Origin: Stenotrophomonas sp. ASS1
Lineage (GTDB): Bacteria; Pseudomonadota; Gammaproteobacteria; Xanthomonadales; Xanthomonadaceae
Direction of reading: 5' to 3'
Length of the DNA stretch: 64,000 nt
NCBI RefSeq assembly: GCF_004346925.1
Contig: NZ_CP031167.1
Coordinates: 950,001 to 1,014,000 of the forward strand
Shown here: positions 42,986-51,384 of the stretch, in pieces
Layout: each line of letters begins with the position of its first letter
How positions within the stretch are numbered: position 1 is the first letter of the stretch
Notes under the pieces: generated by a model
What the model was told of the DNA's origin: nothing
What the model saw: the letters and a program-made list of their open reading frames with translations, nothing else
Databases searched by the model: none
Made by a program: the position numbers and the translations under genes

Positions 42986-45006
42986 TGACCCAACTCTTTC
43001 TGACCCGCTGGCAGCGCCTGCTGCCGGTGTTGTTCGCCGCCTTCCTGCTGCTGGGCAGCAGCGGCTGCGCGATGGTTACCGTCAAGCAGGTCAAATCCAG
43101 TGATTCACTGGTCAACAAGCGCGCGGATGTGCTCAACACTGGCAAGCTCAGCCCCGCCGCGCGTGAAACGCTCAGCGCAGCGGGCCTGGACGAATCGCAG
43201 TGCGAGAAGGACTTCCTGGTCTGCCGCAGCACGTTGCTGATGACCGACGACCTCAATGTCGAGCAGCGGCTGTCGGCGCTGTCCGAGCTGTGGGTGAAGG
43301 CTGCATTGGCGATGACGCCGAAGAAGACCGCCGCAGGCGACCCGCCGATGAGCGATGCGGCATTGGATGCCTGGCTGGAAGCCGCGCGCTATGCCTATGC
43401 CTACCTGTTCTACAGTGGCCGCTCACCGTCCGACCGGGCCTTCGAGGACCGCCAGACGCAGGTGCGCGACTACTACAACTACGCGGCCGAGAAGGCGGCG
43501 GTGGTGCTGTTCGTGCGCGCACGTGCCGCTGCGCTGGCCGGCGAGGACTACACGAAGCCGCTCACGGTCGGTAGCTGGTCGCTGGCCTCCAACTACCAGC
43601 AGCTGGGTCTGAAGAGCATTCCGGCGCAGCTGGTGCCAGCGGGAACGGTCAGCTTCGTTGGCCTGCGCAGCACCTATCGCCGCGATGGCTTCGGTGCCGA
43701 ACTGGTGATGGTGATGGACCCGCCGAAACTGGTCGCGCCAGTGATCGCGCCCGACGGCCCGAAGGCTGAAACCGCGCAGGACGACGAGGACGACGAGCGT
43801 CGTGGCCGCCGCCACCGCCATGACGATTCAGTGCCCGAGTTCAGTGAGATGTCCTCGATCAACGTCACCGCACTGCTGCGGTTCGAGGGCAGCAGCCTGG
43901 AAGACGTGATGCGCACGCGCCGGGTCGAGCTGGATGCCTATTCGCCGGAAGCGACCGAGCGCATCACTCTGCACGGTGAGCAGGTACCGCTGGCCGGCAA
44001 CTTCACTGCCGCCTACGGCCTGTGGCTGGCGCAGAGTGGCTTCGCCCGGCAGTCGCTGCGTACCCTGTTCGGTATGAGCGAGGGCATCGGCGAGCCGCAC
44101 ATCTACCTGATGCAGCCGTGGGACCCGAACCGCCGCATCATCTTCATGCTGCACGGCCTGGCCAGCAGCCCGGAAGCGTGGGTGAACCTGGCCAACGAGA
44201 TCATGGGTGACCCCGAGCTGCGCCAGCAGTTCCAGGTGTGGCAGGTCTATTACCCGACCAATGCGCCGATCGCGCTGAACCGCTACGAGATCGCCAATGC
44301 ATTCAACGACACGCTGAAGCATTTCGATCCCAATGGCAGCACGCGTGCGTCGAAGGACATGGTCTACATCGGTCACAGCATGGGCGGCGTGCTGGCGCGC
44401 CTGCTGGTGAGCGATTCCGGCGATGTACTGTGGAACGACCTGCTGGCCAACTACGACCTGAAGGGGGAACGGCTGAAGCGGGTGCAGAACAAGCTGGGCC
44501 CGCTGCTGCATTTCAAGGCGCAGCCGAACGTGGAGCGTGCGATCTTCATCGCCGCGCCGCACCAGGGCACCGACATTGCCGGCAACAAGGTCGGTCGCCT
44601 GATTGGTCGCTTGGTACGCCTGCCGCTGACAATCCTCGGCAAGTTCGAGGACGTGTTCATGGCGCTGGCGCAGGCCGAGCAGCAGGTCGATGGCACCGCC
44701 AAGCCGAAGATCCCGAACAGCATCGACAACCTCAAGGCCAGCGATCCGTTCGTGAAGGCCGCCGCACAGCTGCCGATTGAGGCGGGCCTGAAGTACCACT
44801 CGATCATCGCCCAGCGCAAACCCGAGCTGCCGGTGGAGAAATCCGATGATGGGCTGGTGCCGTACTGGAGCGCACATCTGCCGGGCGCGCTGTCGGAGAA
44901 GGTGATCATCTCGGGCCACAGCGTGCAGGAAACCCCGCAGGCGGTGCTGGAGGTGAGGCGCATCCTGCACCGGGATATCGATGACATGGGGACCGGCAGC
45001 CGGTAG
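42985..45006 (+). CDS. Large lipoprotein alpha/beta hydrolase
   Basis: A 673-residue protein with a signal peptide and lipobox (GSSGC, Cys about residue 28). The first 380 residues have no clear domain; an acidic/basic linker (DDEDDERRGRRHRHDD, about residues 268-283) sits in the middle. The C-terminal half is a hydrolase: MLHGLASSPEAW, the nucleophile motif GHSMGG (Ser465) and a C-terminal GHSVQE. It is likely a lipase, acyltransferase or esterase on the outer or inner membrane. It is coupled to the DUF4105 gene, and its TAG stop lies inside a REP head. Confidence 0.85.
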   Translation: MTQLFLTRWQRLLPVLFAAFLLLGSSGCAMVTVKQVKSSDSLVNKRADVLNTGKLSPAARETLSAAGLDESQCEKDFLVCRSTLLMTDDLNVEQRLSALSELWVKAALAMTPKKTAAGDPPMSDAALDAWLEAARYAYAYLFYSGRSPSDRAFEDRQTQVRDYYNYAAEKAAVVLFVRARAAALAGEDYTKPLTVGSWSLASNYQQLGLKSIPAQLVPAGTVSFVGLRSTYRRDGFGAELVMVMDPPKLVAPVIAPDGPKAETAQDDEDDERRGRRHRHDDSVPEFSEMSSINVTALLRFEGSSLEDVMRTRRVELDAYSPEATERITLHGEQVPLAGNFTAAYGLWLAQSGFARQSLRTLFGMSEGIGEPHIYLMQPWDPNRRIIFMLHGLASSPEAWVNLANEIMGDPELRQQFQVWQVYYPTNAPIALNRYEIANAFNDTLKHFDPNGSTRASKDMVYIGHSMGGVLARLLVSDSGDVLWNDLLANYDLKGERLKRVQNKLGPLLHFKAQPNVERAIFIAAPHQGTDIAGNKVGRLIGRLVRLPLTILGKFEDVFMALAQAEQQVDGTAKPKIPNSIDNLKASDPFVKAAAQLPIEAGLKYHSIIAQRKPELPVEKSDDGLVPYWSAHLPGALSEKVIISGHSVQETPQAVLEVRRILHRDIDDMGTGSR

Positions 45007-45026
45007 TGCCGGCCGCTGGCCGGCAA
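45003..45026 (+). repeat. REP element, GCCGGCC core type
   Basis: GTAGTGCCGGCCGCTGGCCG and its partner bases form a palindrome after the hydrolase gene. The T, A and G of its GTAG head are the stop codon (45004-45006) of that gene. Confidence 0.88.
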
Positions 45027-45044
45027 TCCCGCAATGCGGCGGTG

Positions 45045-46415
45045 CTACACCCGCCGCGCGATCACCGTGGACAGCAGCGCCAGGCCGAAGGTGATCGCCA
45101 GGCACAGCAGGTAGCCGGTGTGTGGCGCGGCTTCCACGAACAGCGCGAACAGCGCACCGGAAACCGCCAGCGCGGTGGTCACCGACAGCGCCTCGCTCAA
45201 CTGCAGCGCCGAGGTGTTGGCACCCTGCTCGTGCGGTGCGGACAACGACAGCGTCAGCACCGACAAGCTGGCGTAGATCATGCCCATGCCGAAGCCGGTC
45301 ACCGCCCAGCCGACCAGGGCCACCGGCAGCGGCGCTGCGTTGAACAGCACGGCTAGTGTGGCGGCGATACCGATCGTCATCAGCGGTGTGCCAACGCGCA
45401 GCAGCTGCTGGCGTGACCAGCCGCGCTGCTGGTGGCCCTGCAGCCATGAACCGGCGAACCAGCCCAACGCGCCGAGGCTGAGCACCGCGCCGGCCCAGCT
45501 GGGCGAGAGCCCGCGTTCGCGCTGCAACAGCAGTGGCAGGTAGGCCTCACAGGCGAAGAATGCGGCCGCCGCGACGCCGCGCAGCGCGATCACGCTGGGC
45601 AACCCGCGGCGCAGCAGCAACGTGCCGGCTGGCAACAGGCGGTGCACGCAGAACAGCAGCGCCAGCATGGCCACGCCGATGCAGAGCAGCGCAGGCAGGC
45701 CCTGCTGCTGGCCGCCGAAGTAGAGCAGCAGCGCCGCCAACGAAGCACCGCTGGCCCAGCGCACCACGTTGCCGCGTCCATCGTCGCTGCTGGCAGCATC
45801 AGTGGGCTGCATGCGTGCCAGTGCAGGGCGCAGCAGCAGCGCGGCCGGGACCGCCAGTAGCGGCACCGCCAGGAATACCCAACGCCAACCGAGGTGCTGC
45901 ACGATCAGGCCGCTCAGTGCCGGGCCGATCATCGACGGCACCACCCAGCCGGCGGAGAACGCGGCGAATACCTTCGGGCGCAGGTGTTCGGGATAGCTGC
46001 GGCCAACCATCACGTACAGCGAGACCGAGATCGCGCCTGCGCCCAGGCCCTGTAGCAGGCGCCCGGCCACCAGCATGCCCATGCGCATGGCGAAGCCGGC
46101 CAGCAGCAGGCCCAGCACGAAGCAGCCCAGGCCATACCACAGCGGCCGAGCTGGCCCATGGCGGTCGGCCCAGCGTCCGGCCAGGGTCATGCCGATGACA
46201 CTGGTGGCCAGGGTGCCGCCAAAGGCCAGCGCATACAGGCGCAGGCCATCCAGCGCCTCGGCCACGGTCGGCATGGCGGCGGCCACCGCCAGGGCCTCGA
46301 AGGCATGCAGCGCCACCAGTGCCACCATGCCGATGGTGGTGGCGCGATAGCGGGGAGACAGGATCGACGTATCAGCCGGCGCACGGGCGTCGGCGGGCGA
46401 AAGAGTGGGGGACAT
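45045..46415 (-). CDS. mfsA: MFS paraquat/drug exporter MfsA
   Basis: A 456-residue MFS transporter with about fourteen hydrophobic segments and the loop motif [13 protein letters not shown]. It is divergent from soxR, and a near-perfect SoxR box lies between the -35 and -10 boxes of its promoter. In S. maltophilia MfsA is a known SoxR-regulated MFS exporter for paraquat and some drugs, and this layout matches. The ATG at 46415 is used, since it lies about 45 bases after the promoter; the frame is open up to 46466. Confidence 0.88.
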   Translation of the reverse strand: MSPTLSPADARAPADTSILSPRYRATTIGMVALVALHAFEALAVAAAMPTVAEALDGLRLYALAFGGTLATSVIGMTLAGRWADRHGPARPLWYGLGCFVLGLLLAGFAMRMGMLVAGRLLQGLGAGAISVSLYVMVGRSYPEHLRPKVFAAFSAGWVVPSMIGPALSGLIVQHLGWRWVFLAVPLLAVPAALLLRPALARMQPTDAASSDDGRGNVVRWASGASLAALLLYFGGQQQGLPALLCIGVAMLALLFCVHRLLPAGTLLLRRGLPSVIALRGVAAAAFFACEAYLPLLLQRERGLSPSWAGAVLSLGALGWFAGSWLQGHQQRGWSRQQLLRVGTPLMTIGIAATLAVLFNAAPLPVALVGWAVTGFGMGMIYASLSVLTLSLSAPHEQGANTSALQLSEALSVTTALAVSGALFALFVEAAPHTGYLLCLAITFGLALLSTVIARRV

Positions 46416-46461
46416 ACGAGTCAGATGCGGGCCGCGCTTGTCAACTGGCGGCGAAGATAGC

Positions 46462-46492
46462 AGCATGCCACCTCAACTGCAGTTTAGGTCAA
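46462..46492 (-). promoter_or_regulatory. mfsA promoter with SoxR box in an overlong spacer
   Basis: On the minus strand TTGACC (46492-46487) and CATGCT (46467-46462) are 19 bases apart, the overlong spacing typical of SoxR/MerR-activated promoters. The 18-base SoxR box CCTCAACTGCAGTTTAGG at 46471-46488 (plus strand) lies in that spacer and has half-sites that agree at 8 of 9 positions. It matches the E. coli soxS operator (CCTCAAGTTAACTTGAGG) well at both ends. Confidence 0.85.
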
Positions 46493-46495
46493 GCA

Positions 46496-46930
46496 ATGGT
46501 TTCCCAGGAACTCAGCGTTGGTGAAGTCTCCCAGCGCAGTGGCGTGGCGGTTTCCGCGCTGCATTTCTACGAGCGCAAGGGGCTGATCAGCAGCCTGCGC
46601 ACATCGGGCAACCAGCGGCGCTACAGCCGTGATGTGCTGCGACGGTTGGCCGTGATCCGCGTCGCGCAACGGGTGGGCATGCCACTGGAAGCTGTCGGCC
46701 GTGCCTTCGAAAGCCTGCCCGAGGGCCGCGCGCCGACCAAGGCCGACTGGGCCAAGCTGTCCGCGCGCTGGCGCACCGAGCTGGAGGAGCGCATCCACAT
46801 GCTGGAACTGCTGCGCGATGAACTGACCGGCTGCATCGGCTGCGGCTGCCTGTCGCTGCAGCGCTGCCGCCTGGCCAACCCCGAAGACGTCCTCGGCGAA
46901 CGCGGCGACGGCCCGATGCGCTGGGAGTGA
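46496..46930 (+). CDS. soxR: Redox-sensing activator SoxR
   Basis: A 144-residue MerR-family regulator. The winged helix ([20 protein letters not shown]) is followed by a dimer helix and the [2Fe-2S] motif [12 protein letters not shown] with Cys113, Cys116, Cys118 and Cys124. Oxidation of the cluster by redox-cycling drugs activates target promoters; the adjacent mfsA promoter is the clear target. The gene starts 8 bases after the SoxR box, so it is likely autoregulated. Confidence 0.96.
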   Translation: MVSQELSVGEVSQRSGVAVSALHFYERKGLISSLRTSGNQRRYSRDVLRRLAVIRVAQRVGMPLEAVGRAFESLPEGRAPTKADWAKLSARWRTELEERIHMLELLRDELTGCIGCGCLSLQRCRLANPEDVLGERGDGPMRWE

Positions 46931-46936
46931 CCCGCG

Positions 46937-47000
46937 AAAAGGGGACGGAGGGGATTATGTCGTTTGTGCATTAACGACTTAATCCCCTCCGTCCCCTTTT
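46937..47000. repeat. Long inverted repeat (copy 2 of two in the window)
   Basis: The left arm (AAAAGGGGACGGAGGGGATT and seven further bases) and the right arm (AACGACTTAATCCCCTCCGT then CCCCTTTT) pair over about 27 bases with a loop of about 9, followed by TTTTTT. The arms match the copy at 28017-28092, but the loop differs. It follows soxR and precedes the convergent SDR gene, so it may act as a bidirectional terminator. Confidence 0.82.
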
Positions 47001-47003
47001 TTC

Positions 47004-47606
47004 TTACCAGACCGTGATCGTTTCGCCGCTCTGGATGCCTTCCACCGCGCGCTGGAAGGCCAGCGCCGCGCGCTGCGCGCTCACCGCTTCGAAGCCTGGG
47101 AAATAGGGGCCGTAAGCCGTCATCGATTCGATCAGTACGTTCGGGCTGACCACGTTGATGCGCAGGCCACGCGGCAGCAGCTCCAACGCGGCGGCACGCA
47201 CGAAGCCTTCCAGTGCGGCATTCACCGAGGTGGCGTTGACCCCATCGCGGATCGGCTGTGCGCTGACGATGCCGCTGGTCAGGGTGATCGAGCCGCCGGC
47301 GTTGAGGTGGTGCTGGGCGACCAGTGCCAGCCGCACCTGGCCCAGCAGTTTGTCCTGCAGGCCGAGGTTGAACTGCTCGGGTGTCATGTCCTTCAGCGGA
47401 CCGAAGTGCAGCTTGCCAGCGGTGGAGATCACTGCATCGACCGGACCGATGCGCGAGAACAGTTCGGCGACGCTGCCGTCGTCTGTCAGGTCGACGCGCA
47501 GCTCACCGCTGTTGCGGCCGGCGGCGAGGATCTGATGCTGCTGGCCGAGCTGGTGGGCGACTGCCTGGCCGAGGGTGCCGCTGGCACCGACGAGGAGGAT
47601 CTTCAT
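47004..47606 (-). CDS. Short SDR-like protein without the YxxxK motif
   Basis: A 200-residue Rossmann-fold protein. GASGTLG (residues 8-14) binds the cofactor and TLTSGIVSAQPIRDG carries the serine position, but the catalytic Tyr-x-x-x-Lys is absent: the region reads NATSVNAALEGFVRAAA. This is a known short subgroup of SDR-like proteins of unknown activity. It is divergent from a LysR gene with about 100 bases between them and is likely regulated by it. Confidence 0.83.
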   Translation of the reverse strand: MKILLVGASGTLGQAVAHQLGQQHQILAAGRNSGELRVDLTDDGSVAELFSRIGPVDAVISTAGKLHFGPLKDMTPEQFNLGLQDKLLGQVRLALVAQHHLNAGGSITLTSGIVSAQPIRDGVNATSVNAALEGFVRAAALELLPRGLRINVVSPNVLIESMTAYGPYFPGFEAVSAQRAALAFQRAVEGIQSGETITVW

Positions 47607-47706
47607 GGCCGTTCCTTGCGAGAGGGGGAATGGGCGCAGTCTGCGCCCTCACAGTGGGGTTAGGTAAGCGGCGTATGCTTCGCAGATTCCTAACTCTGGA
47701 TTAGCA

Positions 47707-48582
47707 ATGGATACCCTTCGCTGCATGCAGGCCTTCGTCGCCGTGGCCGAGTGCGGAAGCTTTGCAGGAGCCGCCGAACAGCTGCAGGTGTCGGCGGTGA
47801 TGGTCGGCAAGTACATCCAGCAGCTGGAGGCGCACCTGGGTACCGCGCTGCTGCAACGGAACACCCGCCGCCAGCGCCTGACCGAAGCCGGCAGCGCCTA
47901 CCTGGCCGGGTGCCGGCAGGTGCTGGAGCAGGTGCAGCAGGCTGAGGCGGACGTGGCCGGACTGCAGGTACAACCCCGCGGGCTGCTGCGGGTCAGCGCG
48001 CCAACCACCTGGGGCAGCTGCGTGCTGGCGCCACAACTGGCCGGCCTGCTGCGCGCGCAGCCGCAGTTGAACATCGAGCTGGACCTGAGCAACCGCCGCG
48101 TGGACCTGATCGAGGATGGCTTCGACGTGGCGATCCGGGTCGGGCCGCTGCCATCGCAGGAGGTGGTGGCGCGGCCGCTGCCGCCGTATGCAATGAGCCT
48201 GTGTGCGGCACCGTCCTACCTGCGCCGGCGCGGCACGCCGCGCACGCCCGCGGATCTGCAGGGGCATGATTGCCTGAGCCACCTGGCCTGGCGCGGCGGC
48301 CATGGCTGGCAGTTGGCCAACGGCGAACAGGTGGACTGGGAGGCGCGGCTGACCTGCAACGACGGTGTTGCACTGCGCGAGGCCGCCGTGGCCGGCGCAG
48401 GGCTGGTGCTGCAGCCGACCGCGCTGCTGGCCGGCGAAATCGCGGCCGGGCGGTTGAAGCCGCTGCTGCGCGACTACCTGCCCGAACCGCGGCCCATGCA
48501 TCTGATCTACCTGCCGGATCGACGGCCGCGCCCGCGGTTGCAGTGCTTCGTCGATTTCGTCATGGCCACATTGGGGCAGTGA
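47707..48582 (+). CDS. LysR-family transcriptional regulator
   Basis: A 291-residue LTTR with the helix-turn-helix at residues 5-50 (VAVAECGSFAGAAEQLQVSA, VMVGKYIQQLEAHLG). The sensor domain begins at about residue 90. It is divergent from the SDR-like gene and likely controls it. GTTAGG and CCTAAC half-sites occur in the gap between the genes, a possible binding site. Its stop lies two bases before a REP palindrome. Confidence 0.9.
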   Translation: MDTLRCMQAFVAVAECGSFAGAAEQLQVSAVMVGKYIQQLEAHLGTALLQRNTRRQRLTEAGSAYLAGCRQVLEQVQQAEADVAGLQVQPRGLLRVSAPTTWGSCVLAPQLAGLLRAQPQLNIELDLSNRRVDLIEDGFDVAIRVGPLPSQEVVARPLPPYAMSLCAAPSYLRRRGTPRTPADLQGHDCLSHLAWRGGHGWQLANGEQVDWEARLTCNDGVALREAAVAGAGLVLQPTALLAGEIAAGRLKPLLRDYLPEPRPMHLIYLPDRRPRPRLQCFVDFVMATLGQ

Positions 48583-48584
48583 AC

Positions 48585-48632
48585 ATCCACGCCATGCGTG
48601 GATGATGGTAGGTGCCGACCGTTGGTCGGCAC
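48585..48632. repeat. Two REP elements between LysR and proC
   Basis: The palindrome ATCCACGCCATGCGTGGAT (48585-48603) is followed by a GTAG-headed palindrome with core GCCGACC/GGTCGGC (48608-48632). Two REP core types thus stand side by side at a convergent gene junction. Confidence 0.83.
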
Positions 48633-48641
48633 ACATCGGGA

Positions 48642-49463
48642 TCAATCATTCGCCGCAGACAGTTCCTGCCCACGCACCTGCGCGGCGCGCAGCGCCGTAT
48701 CCACCAGCGCCTCGAAACCACCGGCCTGGAAGCTCTCGATCGCGGCCTGGGTGGTGCCGTTCGGCGAGGTCACGCGGCGACGCAGTTCGGCCGGACTTTC
48801 GCCGGCTTCATCGAGCATGCGCGAGGCACCCAGCAGGGTCTGCACCACCAGCGTGCGCGCCGCTTCTGCAGGCAGGCCCTGTGCGATACCCGCCGCTTCC
48901 ATCGCTTCGGCCAGCAGGAACACATAGGCCGGCCCGCTGCCGGATACGGCAGTCACCGAATCCATCAGCGACTCGCTGTCGATCCACACCGTGCGCCCGG
49001 CACTGGCCAGCACCTGTTCGGCGCGTGCGTGCTGCTGCGCATCCACCGACGCGGTGGCGTACAGGCCGGTCACGCCGGCGCCGAGCAGGGCCGGGGTGTT
49101 CGGCATCGCGCGCACCACCGGCAGATTGCCACCCAGCCAGCGTTCCAGCTGCGCGCTGGTGATGCCGGCGGCGATCGACACCACCAGTGGCCGGTTCGCC
49201 TGCGCCAGCGCCTGCAGCGACTGGCACACATCGCGCAGCACCTGCGGCTTCACCGCCAGCAGCCAGGTGCGGCCGTGCGCGGCGGCATCGGCGGCGTTGT
49301 CGTGCACCTGCACGCCGAAGTCGGCAGCCAGTGACTCGCGCAGTGCGGCCACCGGTTCGGCCACGTGGATGTGCGCGGCGGGCACGCCCTGGCGGATCAG
49401 GCCGGCGATCAGGCTGCGCGCCATGTTGCCGCCGCCGATGAAGGTGATGGAATCAGCTGCCAT
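48642..49463 (-). CDS. proC: Pyrroline-5-carboxylate reductase
   Basis: A 273-residue enzyme for the last step of proline synthesis. It has the Rossmann motif ITFIGGGNMA (residues 6-15) and the signature VSGSGPAYVFLLAEAMEAAG, followed by the C-terminal VTSPNGTT. It is 18 bases downstream of yggS in the same direction, the usual gene pair, and likely forms one operon with it. Confidence 0.97.
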   Translation of the reverse strand: MAADSITFIGGGNMARSLIAGLIRQGVPAAHIHVAEPVAALRESLAADFGVQVHDNAADAAAHGRTWLLAVKPQVLRDVCQSLQALAQANRPLVVSIAAGITSAQLERWLGGNLPVVRAMPNTPALLGAGVTGLYATASVDAQQHARAEQVLASAGRTVWIDSESLMDSVTAVSGSGPAYVFLLAEAMEAAGIAQGLPAEAARTLVVQTLLGASRMLDEAGESPAELRRRVTSPNGTTQAAIESFQAGGFEALVDTALRAAQVRGQELSAAND

Positions 49464-49481
49464 GGAAGTCTCCTTGGAAAA

Positions 49482-50159
49482 TCAGGCCGGGCGCGGGCGC
49501 GCGCCGAACAGGGCGGTGCCGATGCGCACCAGGGTGGCGCCCTCGGCGATGGCTTCGGCGTAGTCGCTGCTCATGCCCATCGACAGCGTATCGACCTGCG
49601 CGTACTGGGCGGCCAGTGACTGGAAAAGGGCGCGCATGCGCACGAATGCATCCCGACGACGCTCGGCCTCCGGCCACGGTGCGGGAATCGCCATCAGGCC
49701 GCGCAGGCGCAGCTGGGGTTCGGCGGCGATCGTGGCGGCCAATGCGTCCACGGCCTCCGGCGCACAGCCGTGCTTGCTGGACTCATCGTCGATGTTGACC
49801 TGGATCAGCACGTTCAGCGGGCCGCGCGTGGCCGGGCGATGGCGTGCCAGCGCGGTCACCAGCTTGGAACGGTCCACGCTCTGCACCCAGTCGAAATGCC
49901 TGGCCACGGCCTCGGCCTTGTTCGACTGCAGGTGGCCGATCAGGTGCCATTCCAGCGCCAGGTGCTGCAGCGCCTGCATCTTGGCCAGCGCTTCCTGCAC
50001 GTAGTTCTCGCCGAAGGCATGCTGGCCCTGCGCGGCCAGTGCCGCCACGGCCTCGGCCGGCTGGGTCTTGGACACCGCCAGCAGGCGTGGGTCGGGCCTG
50101 CCAGCGGCCTCGGCGGCGGCGTGCAGGTTGCTCAGGATCTGGGGCAGGGGAGTGGCCAC
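49482..50159 (-). CDS. yggS: YggS/PipY-type PLP homeostasis protein
   Basis: A 225-residue single-domain PLP-binding protein. Lys31 in LLAVSKTQP holds the cofactor, and HAFGENYVQEA, WHLIGHLQSNK and MGMSSDYAEAI are family signatures. It has no known catalysis and balances PLP and amino acid pools. It is divergent from pilT with 87 bases between them and is followed by proC. Confidence 0.95.
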   Translation of the reverse strand: MATPLPQILSNLHAAAEAAGRPDPRLLAVSKTQPAEAVAALAAQGQHAFGENYVQEALAKMQALQHLALEWHLIGHLQSNKAEAVARHFDWVQSVDRSKLVTALARHRPATRGPLNVLIQVNIDDESSKHGCAPEAVDALAATIAAEPQLRLRGLMAIPAPWPEAERRRDAFVRMRALFQSLAAQYAQVDTLSMGMSSDYAEAIAEGATLVRIGTALFGARPRPA

Positions 50160-50246
50160 GTAACGCGTTCCGTTGAATCAGGAGGCTATACTGCCGCCCG
50201 GGGAAAGATCCTTCCAGTCGAAGCCGTTATTGGGGAGTAGCCGCTC

Positions 50247-51284
50247 ATGGATATCGCCGAGCTGTTGGCGTTTTCCGTAAAGAACAAAGCGTCCGACCTG
50301 CACCTGTCCGCAGGCCTGCCGCCGATGATCCGCGTGGACGGCGACGTGCGCCGGATCAACATCCCAGCCCTGGACCACAAGCAGGTCCACGCGCTGGTGT
50401 ACGACATCATGTCCGACAAGCAGCGCCGCGATTACGAGGAATTCCTCGAAGTGGACTTCTCCTTCGAGATCCCGTCGCTGGCGCGCTTCCGTGTCAACGC
50501 GTTCAACCAGAACCGCGGTGCCGGTGCGGTGTTCCGTACCATTCCGTCCGAGGTGCTCACCCTCGAGGACCTGGCCTGCCCGCCGTTGTTCCGCGAAGTG
50601 ATCCAGCAGCCGCAGGGCCTGATCCTGGTGACCGGCCCGACCGGCTCGGGCAAGTCGACCACGCTGGCGGCGATGATCGACTACATCAACAAAAACGAAT
50701 ACGGCCACATCCTCACCGTCGAGGATCCGATCGAATTCGTGCACACCTCGCAGAAGTGCCTGATCAACCAGCGCGAAGTGCACCGCGACACGCATGGCTT
50801 CAACGAAGCGCTGCGCTCGGCACTGCGTGAAGACCCGGACATCATCCTGGTCGGCGAACTGCGCGACCTGGAAACCATCCGCCTGGCACTGACCGCCGCG
50901 GAAACCGGCCACCTGGTGTTCGGCACTCTGCACACCAGCTCGGCGGCCAAGACCATCGACCGTATCATCGACGTGTTCCCGGCCGGCGAAAAGCCGATGG
51001 TGCGTTCGATGCTGTCCGAATCGCTGCGTGCGGTGATCTCGCAGGCGCTGCTGAAGAAGGTCGGCGGCGGTCGTACCGCTGCATGGGAAATCATGGTCGG
51101 CACCCCGGCCATCCGCAACCTGATCCGCGAGGACAAGGTGGCGCAGATGTATTCGGCCATCCAGACCGGCCAGCAGTACGGCATGATGACCCTGGACCAG
51201 CACCTGCAGGACCTGGTCAAGCGCAGCCTGATCACCCGCAACCAGGCCCGCGACTACGCCAAGGACAAGCGCCTGTTCGAGTAA
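50247..51284 (+). CDS. pilT: Type IV pilus retraction ATPase PilT
   Basis: A 345-residue secretion-type hexameric ATPase that pulls back type IV pili for twitching motility. It has Walker A GPTGSGKST (130-138), the Asp box (ILTVEDPIEF), Walker B (DIILVGELRD), the His box (GHLVFGTLHTS) and the C-terminal AIRNLIRE motif required for retraction. It is followed by pilU, and the pair fits the gammaproteobacterial order next to yggS-proC. Confidence 0.98.
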   Translation: MDIAELLAFSVKNKASDLHLSAGLPPMIRVDGDVRRINIPALDHKQVHALVYDIMSDKQRRDYEEFLEVDFSFEIPSLARFRVNAFNQNRGAGAVFRTIPSEVLTLEDLACPPLFREVIQQPQGLILVTGPTGSGKSTTLAAMIDYINKNEYGHILTVEDPIEFVHTSQKCLINQREVHRDTHGFNEALRSALREDPDIILVGELRDLETIRLALTAAETGHLVFGTLHTSSAAKTIDRIIDVFPAGEKPMVRSMLSESLRAVISQALLKKVGGGRTAAWEIMVGTPAIRNLIREDKVAQMYSAIQTGQQYGMMTLDQHLQDLVKRSLITRNQARDYAKDKRLFE

Positions 51285-51384
51285 GGCGGGGCCGCAACGG
51301 GACGGCGTGCGCCAGTGCGCCGCCGTTTCCGCGCCGTTTCCGCCTCCGACCGTTTCCTGGTACATGCCCCATTGGGAGCCCGCC

